From an uncultured Collinsella sp. (lineage in GTDB: Bacteria > Actinomycetota > Coriobacteriia > Coriobacteriales > Coriobacteriaceae): a stretch of 29,191 nucleotides of DNA. Positions 1-7,244 of the stretch are shown piece by piece. The stretch spans positions 1 to 29,191 of the forward strand of contig UQSB01000023.1 of NCBI GenBank assembly GCA_900543505.1, read 5' to 3'. Numbering within the stretch: position 1 is the first letter of the stretch; every line of letters starts with the position of its first letter. The notes under the pieces are model-generated. The model made no database searches. It saw only the letters and a program-made list of their open reading frames with translations, and was not told where the DNA came from. Position numbers and translations under genes: made by a program.

Positions 1-39
1 AAAATGCTCACGCATTTTCCAGCGCAGCACCCTGGCGGA

Positions 40-57
40 TTCGATTCCCGTCGCCCG
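40..57 (+). repeat. Inverted copy of the tRNA-Gly 3' end (tRNA fragment?)
   Basis: The 18 bases TTCGATTCCCGTCGCCCG match exactly, in the opposite orientation, the T-loop-to-acceptor end of the tRNA-Gly gene at 122-192 (matching bases 124-141). Read as a plus-strand tRNA, the T stem upstream would carry an A-C mismatch at the normally invariant 53-61 pair, and no acceptor partner is visible before the window edge. It may be a degenerate tRNA 3' fragment, a remnant of an integration or inversion, or the end of a tRNA cut by the window. The identity is seen directly; the origin is unknown. Confidence 0.45.
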
Positions 58-121
58 GCGCGTAAACGAAAACAGCTCTGATCCCCAAAGGAAACCAAAG
101 CCGTTAAAACAATTCTTATGG

Positions 122-192
122 AGCGGGCGACGGGAATCGAACCCGCGTCATCAGCTTGGAAGGCTGGGGTTCTACCATTGAACTACGCCCGC
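122..192 (-). tRNA. tRNA-Gly (UCC anticodon)
   Basis: Cloverleaf on the minus strand: acceptor GCGGGCG pairs with CGCCCGC, discriminator U, T loop TTCGATT, anticodon loop CTTCCAA giving UCC, which reads GGA codons. It is 71 nt and CCA is not encoded. It lies 9 nt downstream of tRNA-Pro and probably shares its transcript. Confidence 0.96.
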
Positions 193-201
193 AAGATATG
201 G

Positions 202-275
202 TCGGGACGACAGGATTTGAACCTGCGACATCCTGCTCCCAAAGCAGGCGCGCTACCAAACTGCGCCACGTCCCG
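202..275 (-). tRNA. tRNA-Pro (UGG anticodon)
   Basis: Cloverleaf on the minus strand: acceptor CGGGACG pairs with CGTCCCG, discriminator A, anticodon stem CCTGC/GCAGG with loop TTTGGGA giving UGG, T loop TTCAAAT. It is 74 nt without CCA. It is the first gene of a two-tRNA unit with the Gly gene. Confidence 0.96.
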
Positions 276-326
276 AAGGTGTTGAGCAGCTAAGGTCTAA
301 ACCTCGCGTGTCCCAAAGCGAAGGAA

Positions 327-355
327 ATTATAGGGGAGACTCCCCGCCTGTGCAA
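327..355 (-). promoter_or_regulatory. Promoter of the tRNA-Pro/tRNA-Gly unit
   Basis: On the minus strand, TTGCAC (350-355) and a perfect TATAAT (327-332) are separated by exactly 17 bases and lie about 50 bases before the mature tRNA-Pro. It is the best sigma70-type promoter in this end of the window. Confidence 0.8.
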
Positions 356-366
356 GCATTGATGCC

Positions 367-1725
367 TTAGCTCCTCGAATGTGCAACAAAACGACTATGG
401 AGCAGACCGATCACAAATGCCACCACGGCAACCGGCGCCCACGCGGCACCGATATCCGCCAGCGGCAGCGCATCGAACGGCAGCCACACGCCCGCAAAGA
501 ACGCGTCGCGGACCGAGGTGATCACACTCTGCACGGCAACCACACCGCCAACCCAGACCCACACCTGCGGATGCGCATCGCAAAAACCGTGTACTAGGCC
601 CATCAGTACCAGCACAATGGCAACGGGATACAAGGCGTTGAGCATGGGCACCGAGAACATAAGAATCACGTCGAGGCCCACGTTGGAAAGCACGCACGAG
701 AACGCTGCGAACACAAAGGCGAGAACCGCAAAGGGGCGGCGCATGGCCTCCTCAGAGGCCTCCGCTCCCCCTTCGACCACATACGTCTCGCAGAAGTAAC
801 GCGAGCAGCAGCTGATGAGGCCGATGCACACGTTCATGCAGGCGAGGAAGAAGATGGCGAAGACCACGACCGTGCCGGCAAGCCCAAAATGCATGGAGGC
901 CGAACGGGCGAGGATGGCGGCGCCGTTGGTAGCGTCGGGCATCACGGTGCCGAGCTGCATACCGGCAAGGCCCAAGCCGCAGTAGATGATGGCCATGAGC
1001 ACGCCGGCGATAACACCAGAGCGCGAAATCTCGAAGGCCACGCGCTTGTCATCGGTAACACCCAACTCGTGGATGGTCTCGGCGATGATGATGCCAAAGG
1101 CGAGCGACGCGAGCAGGTCCATGGTCTGATAGCCGGTCAAAAAGCCCTGCACGGCAGCACCGGCATTATAGGGAGCCTGTGGCGCGGCAGCGGGACCCAG
1201 CGGCGAGACCACGGCAGCGCCCACAACCAGCACGATGAGCGCAATGAGCGCGGGGCCCGTAATGCGGCCGAGCACGCGCGTGATGACGCCGGGACGCAGC
1301 GTGAGCGCAAATGCGACAATAAAGAATCCGACGGCAAACACCAGGCGAGCCGTGGCGAGCGAGACGCCCTCGGGCAGCAGCGGCACCAGCATCTCGAAGG
1401 CTGTGGAGCTCGTACGCGGAATGGCCAGACACGGGCCGATAGCCAGATACACCGCCGCGACAAAGAACTCGCCAAACTTGGGGTGCACGCGGCCGGCAAG
1501 CTCGCGCGCCGTTCCGGCAAGCGCCACGGCGATAAAGCCCATGACGGGCAGGCCAATGGCGGCAATGAGAAATCCAAGCATGGCGACCGGCGTGGCAGAA
1601 CCTGCCTGCAGCGCCAGCAGCGGCGGAATAATGAGGTTGCCGGCGCCAAAGAGCATCGAGAACAGGGCGATGCCGACAGTGAGGACATGGTCGGAGCGCA
1701 GGCCGCGGGAAGCGGATGAGGCCAT
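367..1725 (-). CDS. brnQ: Branched-chain amino acid carrier BrnQ (LIVCS family)
   Basis: Integral membrane symporter of 452 residues, the usual size for the family, which takes up leucine, isoleucine and valine with a cation. The sequence is hydrophobic almost throughout, with about a dozen membrane segments by eye. The N-terminal FGAGNLIIPP block (from residue 26) is the family hallmark in the first helix. The start is set by AAAGGTGG five bases before the ATG. A rho-independent-type hairpin (1745-1778) separates it from the desulfurase gene upstream, so it is probably expressed separately or by readthrough; a TATACT at 1783-1788 (minus) could be its own -10, which would place the hairpin at the 5' end of its RNA. 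No terminator is seen after its stop, which abuts the tRNA promoter. Confidence 0.93.
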   Translation of the reverse strand: MASSASRGLRSDHVLTVGIALFSMLFGAGNLIIPPLLALQAGSATPVAMLGFLIAAIGLPVMGFIAVALAGTARELAGRVHPKFGEFFVAAVYLAIGPCLAIPRTSSTAFEMLVPLLPEGVSLATARLVFAVGFFIVAFALTLRPGVITRVLGRITGPALIALIVLVVGAAVVSPLGPAAAPQAPYNAGAAVQGFLTGYQTMDLLASLAFGIIIAETIHELGVTDDKRVAFEISRSGVIAGVLMAIIYCGLGLAGMQLGTVMPDATNGAAILARSASMHFGLAGTVVVFAIFFLACMNVCIGLISCCSRYFCETYVVEGGAEASEEAMRRPFAVLAFVFAAFSCVLSNVGLDVILMFSVPMLNALYPVAIVLVLMGLVHGFCDAHPQVWVWVGGVVAVQSVITSVRDAFFAGVWLPFDALPLADIGAAWAPVAVVAFVIGLLHSRFVAHSRS

Positions 1726-1744
1726 GGGACCACCTTTCGGGTCG

Positions 1745-1778
1745 AAACAAAAACGGGACGGGCAAAAGGCCCATCCCG
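1745..1778 (-). terminator. Terminator after the selenium-module desulfurase gene
   Basis: Minus-strand hairpin CGGGATGGGC / GCCCGTCCCG (one G-U pair) with a TTTT loop, followed by TTTTTGTTT. It begins 15 bases after the cysteine desulfurase stop codon and ends just before the brnQ ribosome binding site, so it could also act as an attenuator in the brnQ leader. Confidence 0.8.
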
Positions 1779-1792
1779 CAAGTATATACGCT

Positions 1793-2932
1793 TTAGTAAG
1801 CTAAATCGCGCAAAGCTTCAATCGCGGCGTCAACTTCCTCGTCCGTGTTGAAATACCCAAACGAGAAGCGAACGACACCCTGGCGCTCGGTCCCCAACGC
1901 GCGGTGCATGAGCGGAGCGCAGTGAGCACCGGGGCGCGTCGCAATCCCCCACCCTTGCATGAGCGCATCCGAAATCTCGGCAGAATCGATATCGCCCACG
2001 TTGAGCGAGACGATCGCCGAGCGTGTGGGCAGGTCAAACGCACCGTAGAGCTTAATCCCTGGAATCTCGCGTACACCGGCAAGGAAGCGATCAGCGAGCG
2101 CACGCTCGTGGGAAGCAATCGCCTCGACCCCACCCTGGGCCTCGATAAAGTCGAGGCCGGCAGAAAGGCCGGCGATACCGTGACCGTTGAGCGTGCCCGC
2201 CTCAAGGCGCGTGGGCCACTCCCGCGGCTGCAGCGCATCGAAGCTGTGCACGCCCGTGCCGCCCATGGCCCAAGGAGCCACGTCAATGCCCTCCGCCACG
2301 GCCAGGCCACCCGTGCCTTGAGGTCCCATGAGCCCCTTGTGGCCGGTAAAGCACACCACGTCGAGCCCCATGGCCCGCATATCGATATGCGCCGTGCCGG
2401 CAGACTGCGAGGCATCGACGATCACCAGCGCACCGGCAGCATGGGCCATAGCGGCCACGCGTGCAATGTCGACCGCGTTGCCGGTCACATTGGAGGCGTG
2501 CGTCACCACCACAGCACGCGTGCCCGGCGTGACCAACCGCTCGAGCTCATCGTAGTCGAGCACGCCGTTCGCGTCGCAGCCCGCGTGCTCAACGGTCACG
2601 CCCTGCTCTGCCGCCAGGCGGTTGAGCGGACGCAGCACGGAGTTGTGCTCGAGCACCGTTGTGACCACGCGGTCGCCGGGGCGCACCACGCCATTGATGA
2701 CGGTGTTGAGCGCCGTGGTGGAGTTGGGCGTAAAACAAACATGGTCAGCACGCGGGCAGCCCAGCAAGCGCGCAAGCTTGGCGCGACAGCCGTGGATGGC
2801 ACGCGCCGCGTCGAGGGCACCCGACGTGGCGCCGCGCCCGGCATTGCCGAGCGAGCACATCGCCTGCGTCACGGCATCGATGACCGCCTGCGGCTTGTGC
2901 ATGGTCGTCGCCGCGTTATCCAGGTAGATCAT
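1793..2932 (-). CDS. Cysteine desulfurase family protein of the selenium module
   Basis: PLP-dependent class V aminotransferase-fold enzyme, 379 residues. It starts MIYLDNAATT; the PLP lysine is Lys199 in TGHKG, with Asp173 and the SQSAG segment before it, and the likely persulfide cysteine is Cys338 in GAHCAP near the C-terminus. It matches the desulfurase subfamily typified by Enterococcus EF2568, which co-occurs with SelD, YedF and DUF3343 in organisms with selenium-dependent enzymes (family knowledge). The ATG overlaps the upstream DUF3343 stop codon (ATGA) with GGGAGGT upstream, so I chose it over a GTG five codons earlier. It likely mobilises sulfur or selenium from cysteine or selenocysteine; which one cannot be told from sequence. 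Confidence 0.9.
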   Translation of the reverse strand: MIYLDNAATTMHKPQAVIDAVTQAMCSLGNAGRGATSGALDAARAIHGCRAKLARLLGCPRADHVCFTPNSTTALNTVINGVVRPGDRVVTTVLEHNSVLRPLNRLAAEQGVTVEHAGCDANGVLDYDELERLVTPGTRAVVVTHASNVTGNAVDIARVAAMAHAAGALVIVDASQSAGTAHIDMRAMGLDVVCFTGHKGLMGPQGTGGLAVAEGIDVAPWAMGGTGVHSFDALQPREWPTRLEAGTLNGHGIAGLSAGLDFIEAQGGVEAIASHERALADRFLAGVREIPGIKLYGAFDLPTRSAIVSLNVGDIDSAEISDALMQGWGIATRPGAHCAPLMHRALGTERQGVVRFSFGYFNTDEEVDAAIEALRDLAY

Positions 2933-3180
2933 CGCACGACCTCCCACATATCAATCACGGTATAGCCCTCGGTGGGAACGCCCGCCGCGGCAAGTTCGCT
3001 GCGCAGCAGCTCCTCATCGGCAGGCAACGCCTTCCACGCCAGACCGCAGCCGGCAGCGACCTCCCCGGGCACGGGAATCGTTCGCCCGGGAAGGCCGCGC
3101 TCGATGCACAGGGACTCGCAACCCATGGCGGCCGCCGTGGTGGGAAACGTGATGACAAGCGCCGGGCGCTTCTCCCTCAT
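2929..3180 (-). CDS. DUF3343 putative Se/S carrier-like protein
   Basis: Small protein of 83 residues with Cys21 and Cys25 (GCESLC) and a GCG-type Cys45, the last being the conserved position of DUF3343. Pfam describes the family as putative Se/S carrier-like; its exact reaction is not established. The start at ATG 3180 follows GGAG; an in-frame TTG five codons earlier is possible but less well placed. Its stop codon overlaps the desulfurase start by ATGA, so the two are translationally coupled. It lies 19 bases after yedF. The position between a TusA-like protein and a desulfurase suggests it relays sulfur or selenium between them (inference). Confidence 0.85.
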   Translation of the reverse strand: MREKRPALVITFPTTAAAMGCESLCIERGLPGRTIPVPGEVAAGCGLAWKALPADEELLRSELAAAGVPTEGYTVIDMWEVVR

Positions 3181-3199
3181 GGCAACTCCAACCAATACG

Positions 3200-3826
3200 C
3201 TACGGGCGCACGACGCGCACGGCCTGCTCCATCTTCTCCACGATCACATACATGTTGGTGACCTCGCCCACCGCAAGCTGGTCTTTAATGCCATAGTGGT
3301 CGAGACAGGTACCGCAGGTGAGAATCTCGACACCCTGCTCGGCCAGGCCCTTCAGGTCGTCGAGCACTGGAGATCCCTCGACGGTCAGCTTGGCACCGCC
3401 GTTGTAGAACAGCATAGTCGCGGGCAGCTCCTCCTGCTGCGTCACGGCAAAGATGAAGGCCTTCATGAGCTTGTGGCCCAGCACGTCGTCGCCACGGCCC
3501 ATGCAGTCGGTGTAGACGGAAATGACGAGCTTGCCCTTGCCGGCGCTGGCGTCGCAGAAAGCGGCACCGTCCTGCTCGGGGTCCGCAACGGCCACGGCAC
3601 CGGCGGTCGCGACACTCACGTGCCACTCGGCGTTCGAGATCTTCTCGACCGAAGCCGTGCAGCCCTTCTCCTGCGCCATCTTGGAGATGTTCTTGACGGC
3701 GGTCTCGTTGTCGACCGAGGTCACCACGGCACCCTCGCCATCAAGCTGTTTGAGTGCCTTAAGCGTCTTGACGACGGGCAGCGGGCAGGCATCGCCCATG
3801 GCATTGACTTCAATCTTGATAGACAT
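3200..3826 (-). CDS. yedF: Selenium metabolism protein YedF (TusA-like plus DsrE-like)
   Basis: Two-domain protein of 208 residues. Residues 1-75 are TusA/SirA-like with the catalytic CPLP motif (Cys14), used in related proteins to carry a persulfide. Residues about 98-208 are DsrE-like with a CGTC pair (Cys171 and Cys174). This fusion matches the selenium-associated YedF family (TIGR03527) that tracks with selD across genomes. The start follows AAAGGATG. It lies directly downstream of selD, separated by a hairpin at 3840-3870 that may reduce readthrough. A role as sulfur or selenium carrier feeding SelD or a selenium-dependent hydroxylase is inferred from context; the substrate is unproven. 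Confidence 0.9.
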   Translation of the reverse strand: MSIKIEVNAMGDACPLPVVKTLKALKQLDGEGAVVTSVDNETAVKNISKMAQEKGCTASVEKISNAEWHVSVATAGAVAVADPEQDGAAFCDASAGKGKLVISVYTDCMGRGDDVLGHKLMKAFIFAVTQQEELPATMLFYNGGAKLTVEGSPVLDDLKGLAEQGVEILTCGTCLDHYGIKDQLAVGEVTNMYVIVEKMEQAVRVVRP

Positions 3827-3839
3827 AGCTACATCCTTT

Positions 3840-3870
3840 CAAAAGGGACCGCCCAGAACAGTAGGCGGTC
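3840..3870 (-). terminator. Hairpin between selD and yedF, possible attenuator
   Basis: Perfect 7-bp stem GACCGCC/GGCGGTC with a 10-base loop, followed on the minus strand by CCCTTTTG. The T run is short, so it may be a weak terminator or a processing or stability hairpin that sets the ratio of selD to the carrier genes. Confidence 0.45.
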
Positions 3871-3886
3871 GCATAAACGGTTTTCT

Positions 3887-4936
3887 TTAATGCACAACGC
3901 GAACAGCAGGACCGCTCGGCATCGCCTCGCACACGCGCCCGATAACGGCGGCGATGCACCCCTCGGCATCCAGGCGACGCGCAAGCTCATCCACATCCGC
4001 CGCGGGCGCCGCGATAAGCAGGCCACCAGACGTCTGCGGATCGTACAGCGCGTCGAGCATGCCCGGCTCCAGGTCCTCGTCGGCAGCCACACGCGGGCCA
4101 AAAAAGTCCTGGTTGCGGTAGGAGCCCGCTGGGATAATGCCCAGACGTGCCATGTCGAGCACCTGATCAAAGAGCGGCACCGCCCCCGACGCAAGCTCAA
4201 CCTGCACGCCCGAGCCCTCGGCCATCTCGCACGCGTGCCCGATCAGGCCAAAGCCCGTGACATCGGTGCAGCCGTGAAGCTCAAGTCCCTCGGCCAGACG
4301 AATCGGCGCCTCGTTGAGGGTGCGCATCGAGTCAAACATGGCTGCGGCCTCGTCCTGCTCGATGAGCTCGCCCTTAATGGCCGTGGTGATGATGCCAGAG
4401 CCGATCGCCTTGGTCAGCAACAGGACATCGCCAGCGCGCGCGCCGCTGTTGGCGAGCATGCGGTCGAGCGAGACAAAGCCGCTCACGGACAGGCCGTACT
4501 TGGGCTCGTCGTCGTTGATGGTATGGCCGCCCGCGATAGAGCAACCGGCCTCGACGCACTTATCGGCACCGCCTGCCAAAATCTTGCCGGCAACCTCAAC
4601 GCCCAGGCAGCTCGGGATGCACAGCAAGTTCATGGCATGGCTCGGCCGCCCGCCCATGGCGTAGATGTCCGACAGCGAGTTGGCCGCGGCGATCTGGCCA
4701 AACAGGAACGGGTCGTCGACCATCGGCGGGAAGAAGTCGATGGACTGCACGAGCCCCAGGTTCTCCCCTACGCGGAAGACGCTCGCATCGTCGGAGGTAT
4801 CGAACCCCACGAGCAGGTTGTCGTTATGCACATTGGGTAAGTCGCCCAGGACCTGGGCGAGGGCTCCAGGAGCCAACTTAGCGGCTCAACCGCTCGCGGC
4901 AGTCATAGACGTGAGCTTAATCTGATCGTCAGGCAT
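3887..4936 (-). CDS. selD: Selenide, water dikinase SelD, itself a selenoprotein (UGA = Sec17)
   Basis: Makes selenophosphate from selenide and ATP, the selenium donor for selenocysteine and other selenium cofactors. The true start is the ATG at 4936, preceded by GGGGAGGT. The frame then reads MPDDQIKLTSMTAASG-UGA-AAKLAPG. The UGA (4886-4888) is codon 17 and a lysine follows at 20, exactly the catalytic Cys17 and Lys20 spacing of E. coli SelD, so the UGA encodes selenocysteine. Total length is 349 residues, normal for the family. Downstream blocks include DTSDDA, NSLSDIYAMGG and AGGHTI, typical of the ATP/metal site. A standard caller would start at TTG 4876 and lose the active site. SelA, SelB and a complete tRNA-Sec must lie elsewhere in the genome. 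Confidence 0.95.
4843..4859 (-). promoter_or_regulatory. Candidate bacterial SECIS hairpin in selD
   Basis: Seven-bp stem CGCCCAG/CUGGGCG closing a GUC loop; the loop begins about 34 nt after the UGA, within the range seen for bacterial SECIS elements, which usually have a G early in the loop. A second small hairpin, GGCUC/GAGCC with a CUG loop, lies closer (loop about 17 nt after the UGA) and is an alternative. Which one SelB binds cannot be decided by eye. Confidence 0.5.
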
Positions 4937-4971
4937 CGATACCTCCCCTCATCGGTCAATCATTTTCTCTC

Positions 4972-4977
4972 AGTATA
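4972..4977 (-). promoter_or_regulatory. Candidate -10 element of a selD promoter
   Basis: Minus-strand TATACT followed by GAGAGAAA, 36 bases before the selD ATG. The same 14 bases TATACTGAGAGAAA occur at 14425-14438 in front of moeA. The -35 region is poor, with a CTTG-containing hexamer about 16-17 bases upstream in both cases. selD may therefore be transcribed both from here and from the longer operon. Confidence 0.4.
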
Positions 4978-5006
4978 CGCATGAATGCGAGCCCAAGGCG
5001 GATGCA

Positions 5007-5771
5007 TTAATTGAGCGCCTGTGCGCGAATCGCCGCGCCGATGGCACCGGCAAAGCGAGCCTGGGGCGAGGTGGTCACCGGCGACCCCAGTAGCTCGCCC
5101 AACCGCTCCACAACGTAGGCGTTCTCGCACAGGCCTCCCGTCAGGTAGTACGGAGCACCCGCCGCCTGCCCGGCCATGGTCGCCACGCGCGAGACCACGC
5201 TGTCGATCACACCACGGGCGATGTTCTCGCGCGGCTCACCGCGACCGATCAGGCTGATGACCTCGCTTTCGGCAAACACCGTGCACATGCTGCTGATCTT
5301 GGTAGGCTCGCCGGAACGCGCCAGGTCGGCCATCTGCTGCTGGGAAATGCCCAGGCGGTCGGCCATGATCTCCAAAAAGCGCCCCGTGCCGGCGGCGCAC
5401 TTGTCGTTCATGGCAAACTTGGCCACGCGGCCACTTTTAAGCTGAATGACCTTGGTATCCTGGCCGCCCACATCGATCACGGTGCCATGGTCACCAAACA
5501 GACGCACGGCACCGGTACCGTGGCAGGTGATCTCGGTCACGACCTTGTGCGCATAGGGCACGGCGACACGACCGTAGCCGGTCGCGATCACGCGCACGTC
5601 GTCGGCTGTCACGCCATAGCCGGCCGCTGCCAGTGCCTCGCGCAGCCGCTCGGAAGCATCGACCGAGGAGAACCCGGTTGGCTGCACGCACGTCCACGCC
5701 AATGAACCCTCCCCGTCGACCACAGCAGCCTTAGCCGCCGTAGACCCGATATCAATCCCGATCCCTATCAT
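5007..5771 (-). CDS. Acyl-CoA dehydratase activase-like ATPase (HgdC/YjiL type)
   Basis: ATP-driven electron-injecting protein of 254 residues in the BadF/BadG/HgdC family. The phosphate-binding motif GIDIGSTAAK is at the N-terminus, DVGGQDTK at about 100-107 is the second nucleotide motif, and Cys125 (NDKCAAGTG) and Cys163 (MCTVFAESE) match the two cysteines by which each subunit of the family dimer holds a shared [4Fe-4S] cluster. A good AGGAGAG precedes the ATG. It is the single activase for the two double-cubane reductases encoded just upstream, as in YjiL/YjiM-type pairs. The gap to the reductase gene contains structured repeat copy A. Confidence 0.92.
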   Translation of the reverse strand: MIGIGIDIGSTAAKAAVVDGEGSLAWTCVQPTGFSSVDASERLREALAAAGYGVTADDVRVIATGYGRVAVPYAHKVVTEITCHGTGAVRLFGDHGTVIDVGGQDTKVIQLKSGRVAKFAMNDKCAAGTGRFLEIMADRLGISQQQMADLARSGEPTKISSMCTVFAESEVISLIGRGEPRENIARGVIDSVVSRVATMAGQAAGAPYYLTGGLCENAYVVERLGELLGSPVTTSPQARFAGAIGAAIRAQALN

Positions 5772-5822
5772 GGCTCTCTCCTCATCAAAACATCAAAGAC
5801 AGTGGCGAGTTCAGGCGCCTTA

Positions 5823-5932
5823 GCTCTAGGTTTCTCAGGTGCCGGAGGTTGCCCCGAAAGAGGAGCGTAGCGTACTTTGGTACGCAAGCGACGGTTTGAG
5901 GGGCAAGATCCGGTGCCTGAGGAAGCTAGAGC
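5823..5932. repeat. Structured repeat element, copy A
   Basis: About 110 bases forming nested inverted repeats. The outer stem is GCTCTAG/CTAGAGC (5823-5829 with 5926-5932) continuing into TTTCTCAGG../CCTGAGGAA. The middle stem is TTGCCCC/GGGGCAA (5849-5855 with 5900-5906), and the inner hairpin is GCGTAC-TTTG-GTACGC. Conserved unpaired blocks in plus orientation are GAAAGAGGAG after the middle stem and CGACGGTTTGA before its return. Copies B (7128-7229) and C (22509-22607) share these blocks. The outer stem contains the stop codon of the minus-strand reductase gene (5926-5928). Function and transcribed strand are unknown. Confidence 0.8.
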
Positions 5933-7089
5933 GTCTCGATAAAGGCGGCGATACGGGTCTCAATCTGGCCCATGTCACCGTTGCTGTAGTCGGTCTCGAT
6001 CTTCATATACGGAATACCCGCACCCTCGACAGCCTCCTGCATGCGCGCACTCTCCGCGTTAAAGGTGTGGCAGGCCTGCAGCACGCTCTCCACCACGCCA
6101 TCGACATGATACTTCTCGCACATGGCCAGCGTGTTTTCCATACGACCGTCGTTGGGCGTCATGACCGAGCAGTTGATGTCCAGGTAGCGGTCGGCGATGG
6201 CGCGCAGGATGTCGGGCGCATCCGGGTCGATCATCATCGCCGCCGTGCGCTCGCCCGAGCAGTCGTCCATGCACACGACCACGCCGCCGTTGGACTCGAT
6301 AGTGCGGCCGATTTTGTTGATCACGCCGCCCACCGGGCAACCGGTGATCAGAATGCGCTTGGCATCCGCCGCAACCGGGCGCTCGCCCGCGTCGTAGGCC
6401 TCGCGCAGCTTGGCGACCTTTTGCTCCAGCTGCTCCGTATAGGTCTCGATATCAAAGCTGAACGTGCCGGCGAACATGGTGCTCATCAGGTCGACGCCGC
6501 TCATGGCCGCCGGCTGGTTGGCCTGCAGCGCGAACATATCGAGCTGTGCCGCACGCAGACGGTTGCGGCGTCGGACGGCGGCGCGCAGGTCGTCATCAGT
6601 AATCGTAATGCCGTAGAAGTTCTCGAGCTCCTCCTTGAGCAGGCGGCATTCCTCGTACCAGCCTTCACGCTCGTAGGCGCGATCGCGACCCTGTGGAAGA
6701 TGCAGAATGTGTGTGCGCTTGAGCTCGTTGAGTAGCTCGTACATCTTCTTCTTGCCGTCGCAGGTGGTCTCGCCGATGATCATGTCGCTAAAGTACGTAA
6801 ACGGGCACTTTTGCGAATAGGCAAAACCATACGTAGACTTGATGAGCGGGCACAGGTTTGCCGGCAGCACCTTCTCGGCCTCGGGAATCACCTCGTCGGA
6901 CGTACCACACAGAGCCACGCTCGAGGCGCCCGCGGCATCGATAATCTCGAGCGGCGTATAGCTGCACAGATACCCGACAAGACGATTGCCCGCCTGCTTG
7001 TAATCCTTAACGCGAATAAACGCGGCCTTGCGCTGCTCGTTGAACTCCTCAAACGTGGACGGCAACGGCTGCTCAATATTTTCCGACAT
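5926..7089 (-). CDS. Double-cubane-cluster anaerobic reductase (2-hydroxyacyl-CoA dehydratase D family), second paralogue
   Basis: 387 residues, close to the size of E. coli YjiM. The start is set by AAGGAG five bases before ATG 7089; longer readings run into repeat copy B. Cysteines fall at 42, 61, 80 (NLCPLIKS), 95 and 110 (GETTCDGKKK), the pattern of the PF06050 reductases that hold a [4Fe-4S] or double-cubane [8Fe-9S] cluster. Later blocks GCPVGG and NCSVMTPNDGR are also typical. Known relatives receive electrons from an ATP-dependent activase and reduce small molecules at very low potential; the physiological substrate is generally unknown. It is downstream of a paralogue and upstream of the activase, so the proteins likely work together. 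A true hydroxyacyl-CoA dehydratase subunit is a less likely alternative. Confidence 0.88.
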   Translation of the reverse strand: MSENIEQPLPSTFEEFNEQRKAAFIRVKDYKQAGNRLVGYLCSYTPLEIIDAAGASSVALCGTSDEVIPEAEKVLPANLCPLIKSTYGFAYSQKCPFTYFSDMIIGETTCDGKKKMYELLNELKRTHILHLPQGRDRAYEREGWYEECRLLKEELENFYGITITDDDLRAAVRRRNRLRAAQLDMFALQANQPAAMSGVDLMSTMFAGTFSFDIETYTEQLEQKVAKLREAYDAGERPVAADAKRILITGCPVGGVINKIGRTIESNGGVVVCMDDCSGERTAAMMIDPDAPDILRAIADRYLDINCSVMTPNDGRMENTLAMCEKYHVDGVVESVLQACHTFNAESARMQEAVEGAGIPYMKIETDYSNGDMGQIETRIAAFIETL

Positions 7090-7127
7090 ATAACTCCTTA
7101 ACAAACCTTTTAACCGACCTGGGGGAA

Positions 7128-7229
7128 CGGCTTTCCCGGGTGCCCGAGGTTGCCGTGAAAGAGAAGCGCCGCGTACTTTGGTACGCAAACGACGGTTTGA
7201 ACGGCAAGATCGGGTGCCTGGGAAAGCCG
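7128..7229. repeat. Structured repeat element, copy B
   Basis: About 102 bases between the two reductase genes. The outer stem is CGGCTTTCCCGGG../..CTGGGAAAGCCG, nearly 20 bp with G-U pairs. The middle stem is TTGCCGT/ACGGCAA (7150-7156 with 7201-7207), and the inner hairpin GCGTAC-TTTG-GTACGC is identical to copy A. GAAAGAGAAG and CGACGGTTTGA sit at the same places as in copy A. The middle stem differs from copy A at two positions on both sides (CC/GG against GT/AC), a compensatory change. It begins 15 bases after the stop of the upstream reductase gene on the minus strand. Confidence 0.8.
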
Positions 7230-7244
7230 CCGGGACGGATAGCC

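Noticed and set aside
1..60. 3' half of a tRNA-Sec gene at the left edge
   Set aside because: Tempting because selD needs one, but the T stem has a mismatch at the invariant pair and no UCA anticodon arm with a proper stem can be drawn from the visible bases.
2972..4840. Long plus-strand open frame across DUF3343, yedF and selD
   Set aside because: Antisense shadow: composition is rich in His, Arg and Ala, with no domain, and the minus strand has recognised genes throughout.
7090..7188. N-terminal extension of the second reductase
   Set aside because: It would translate the structured repeat copy B; the ATG at 7089 has an ideal binding site and gives the family length.
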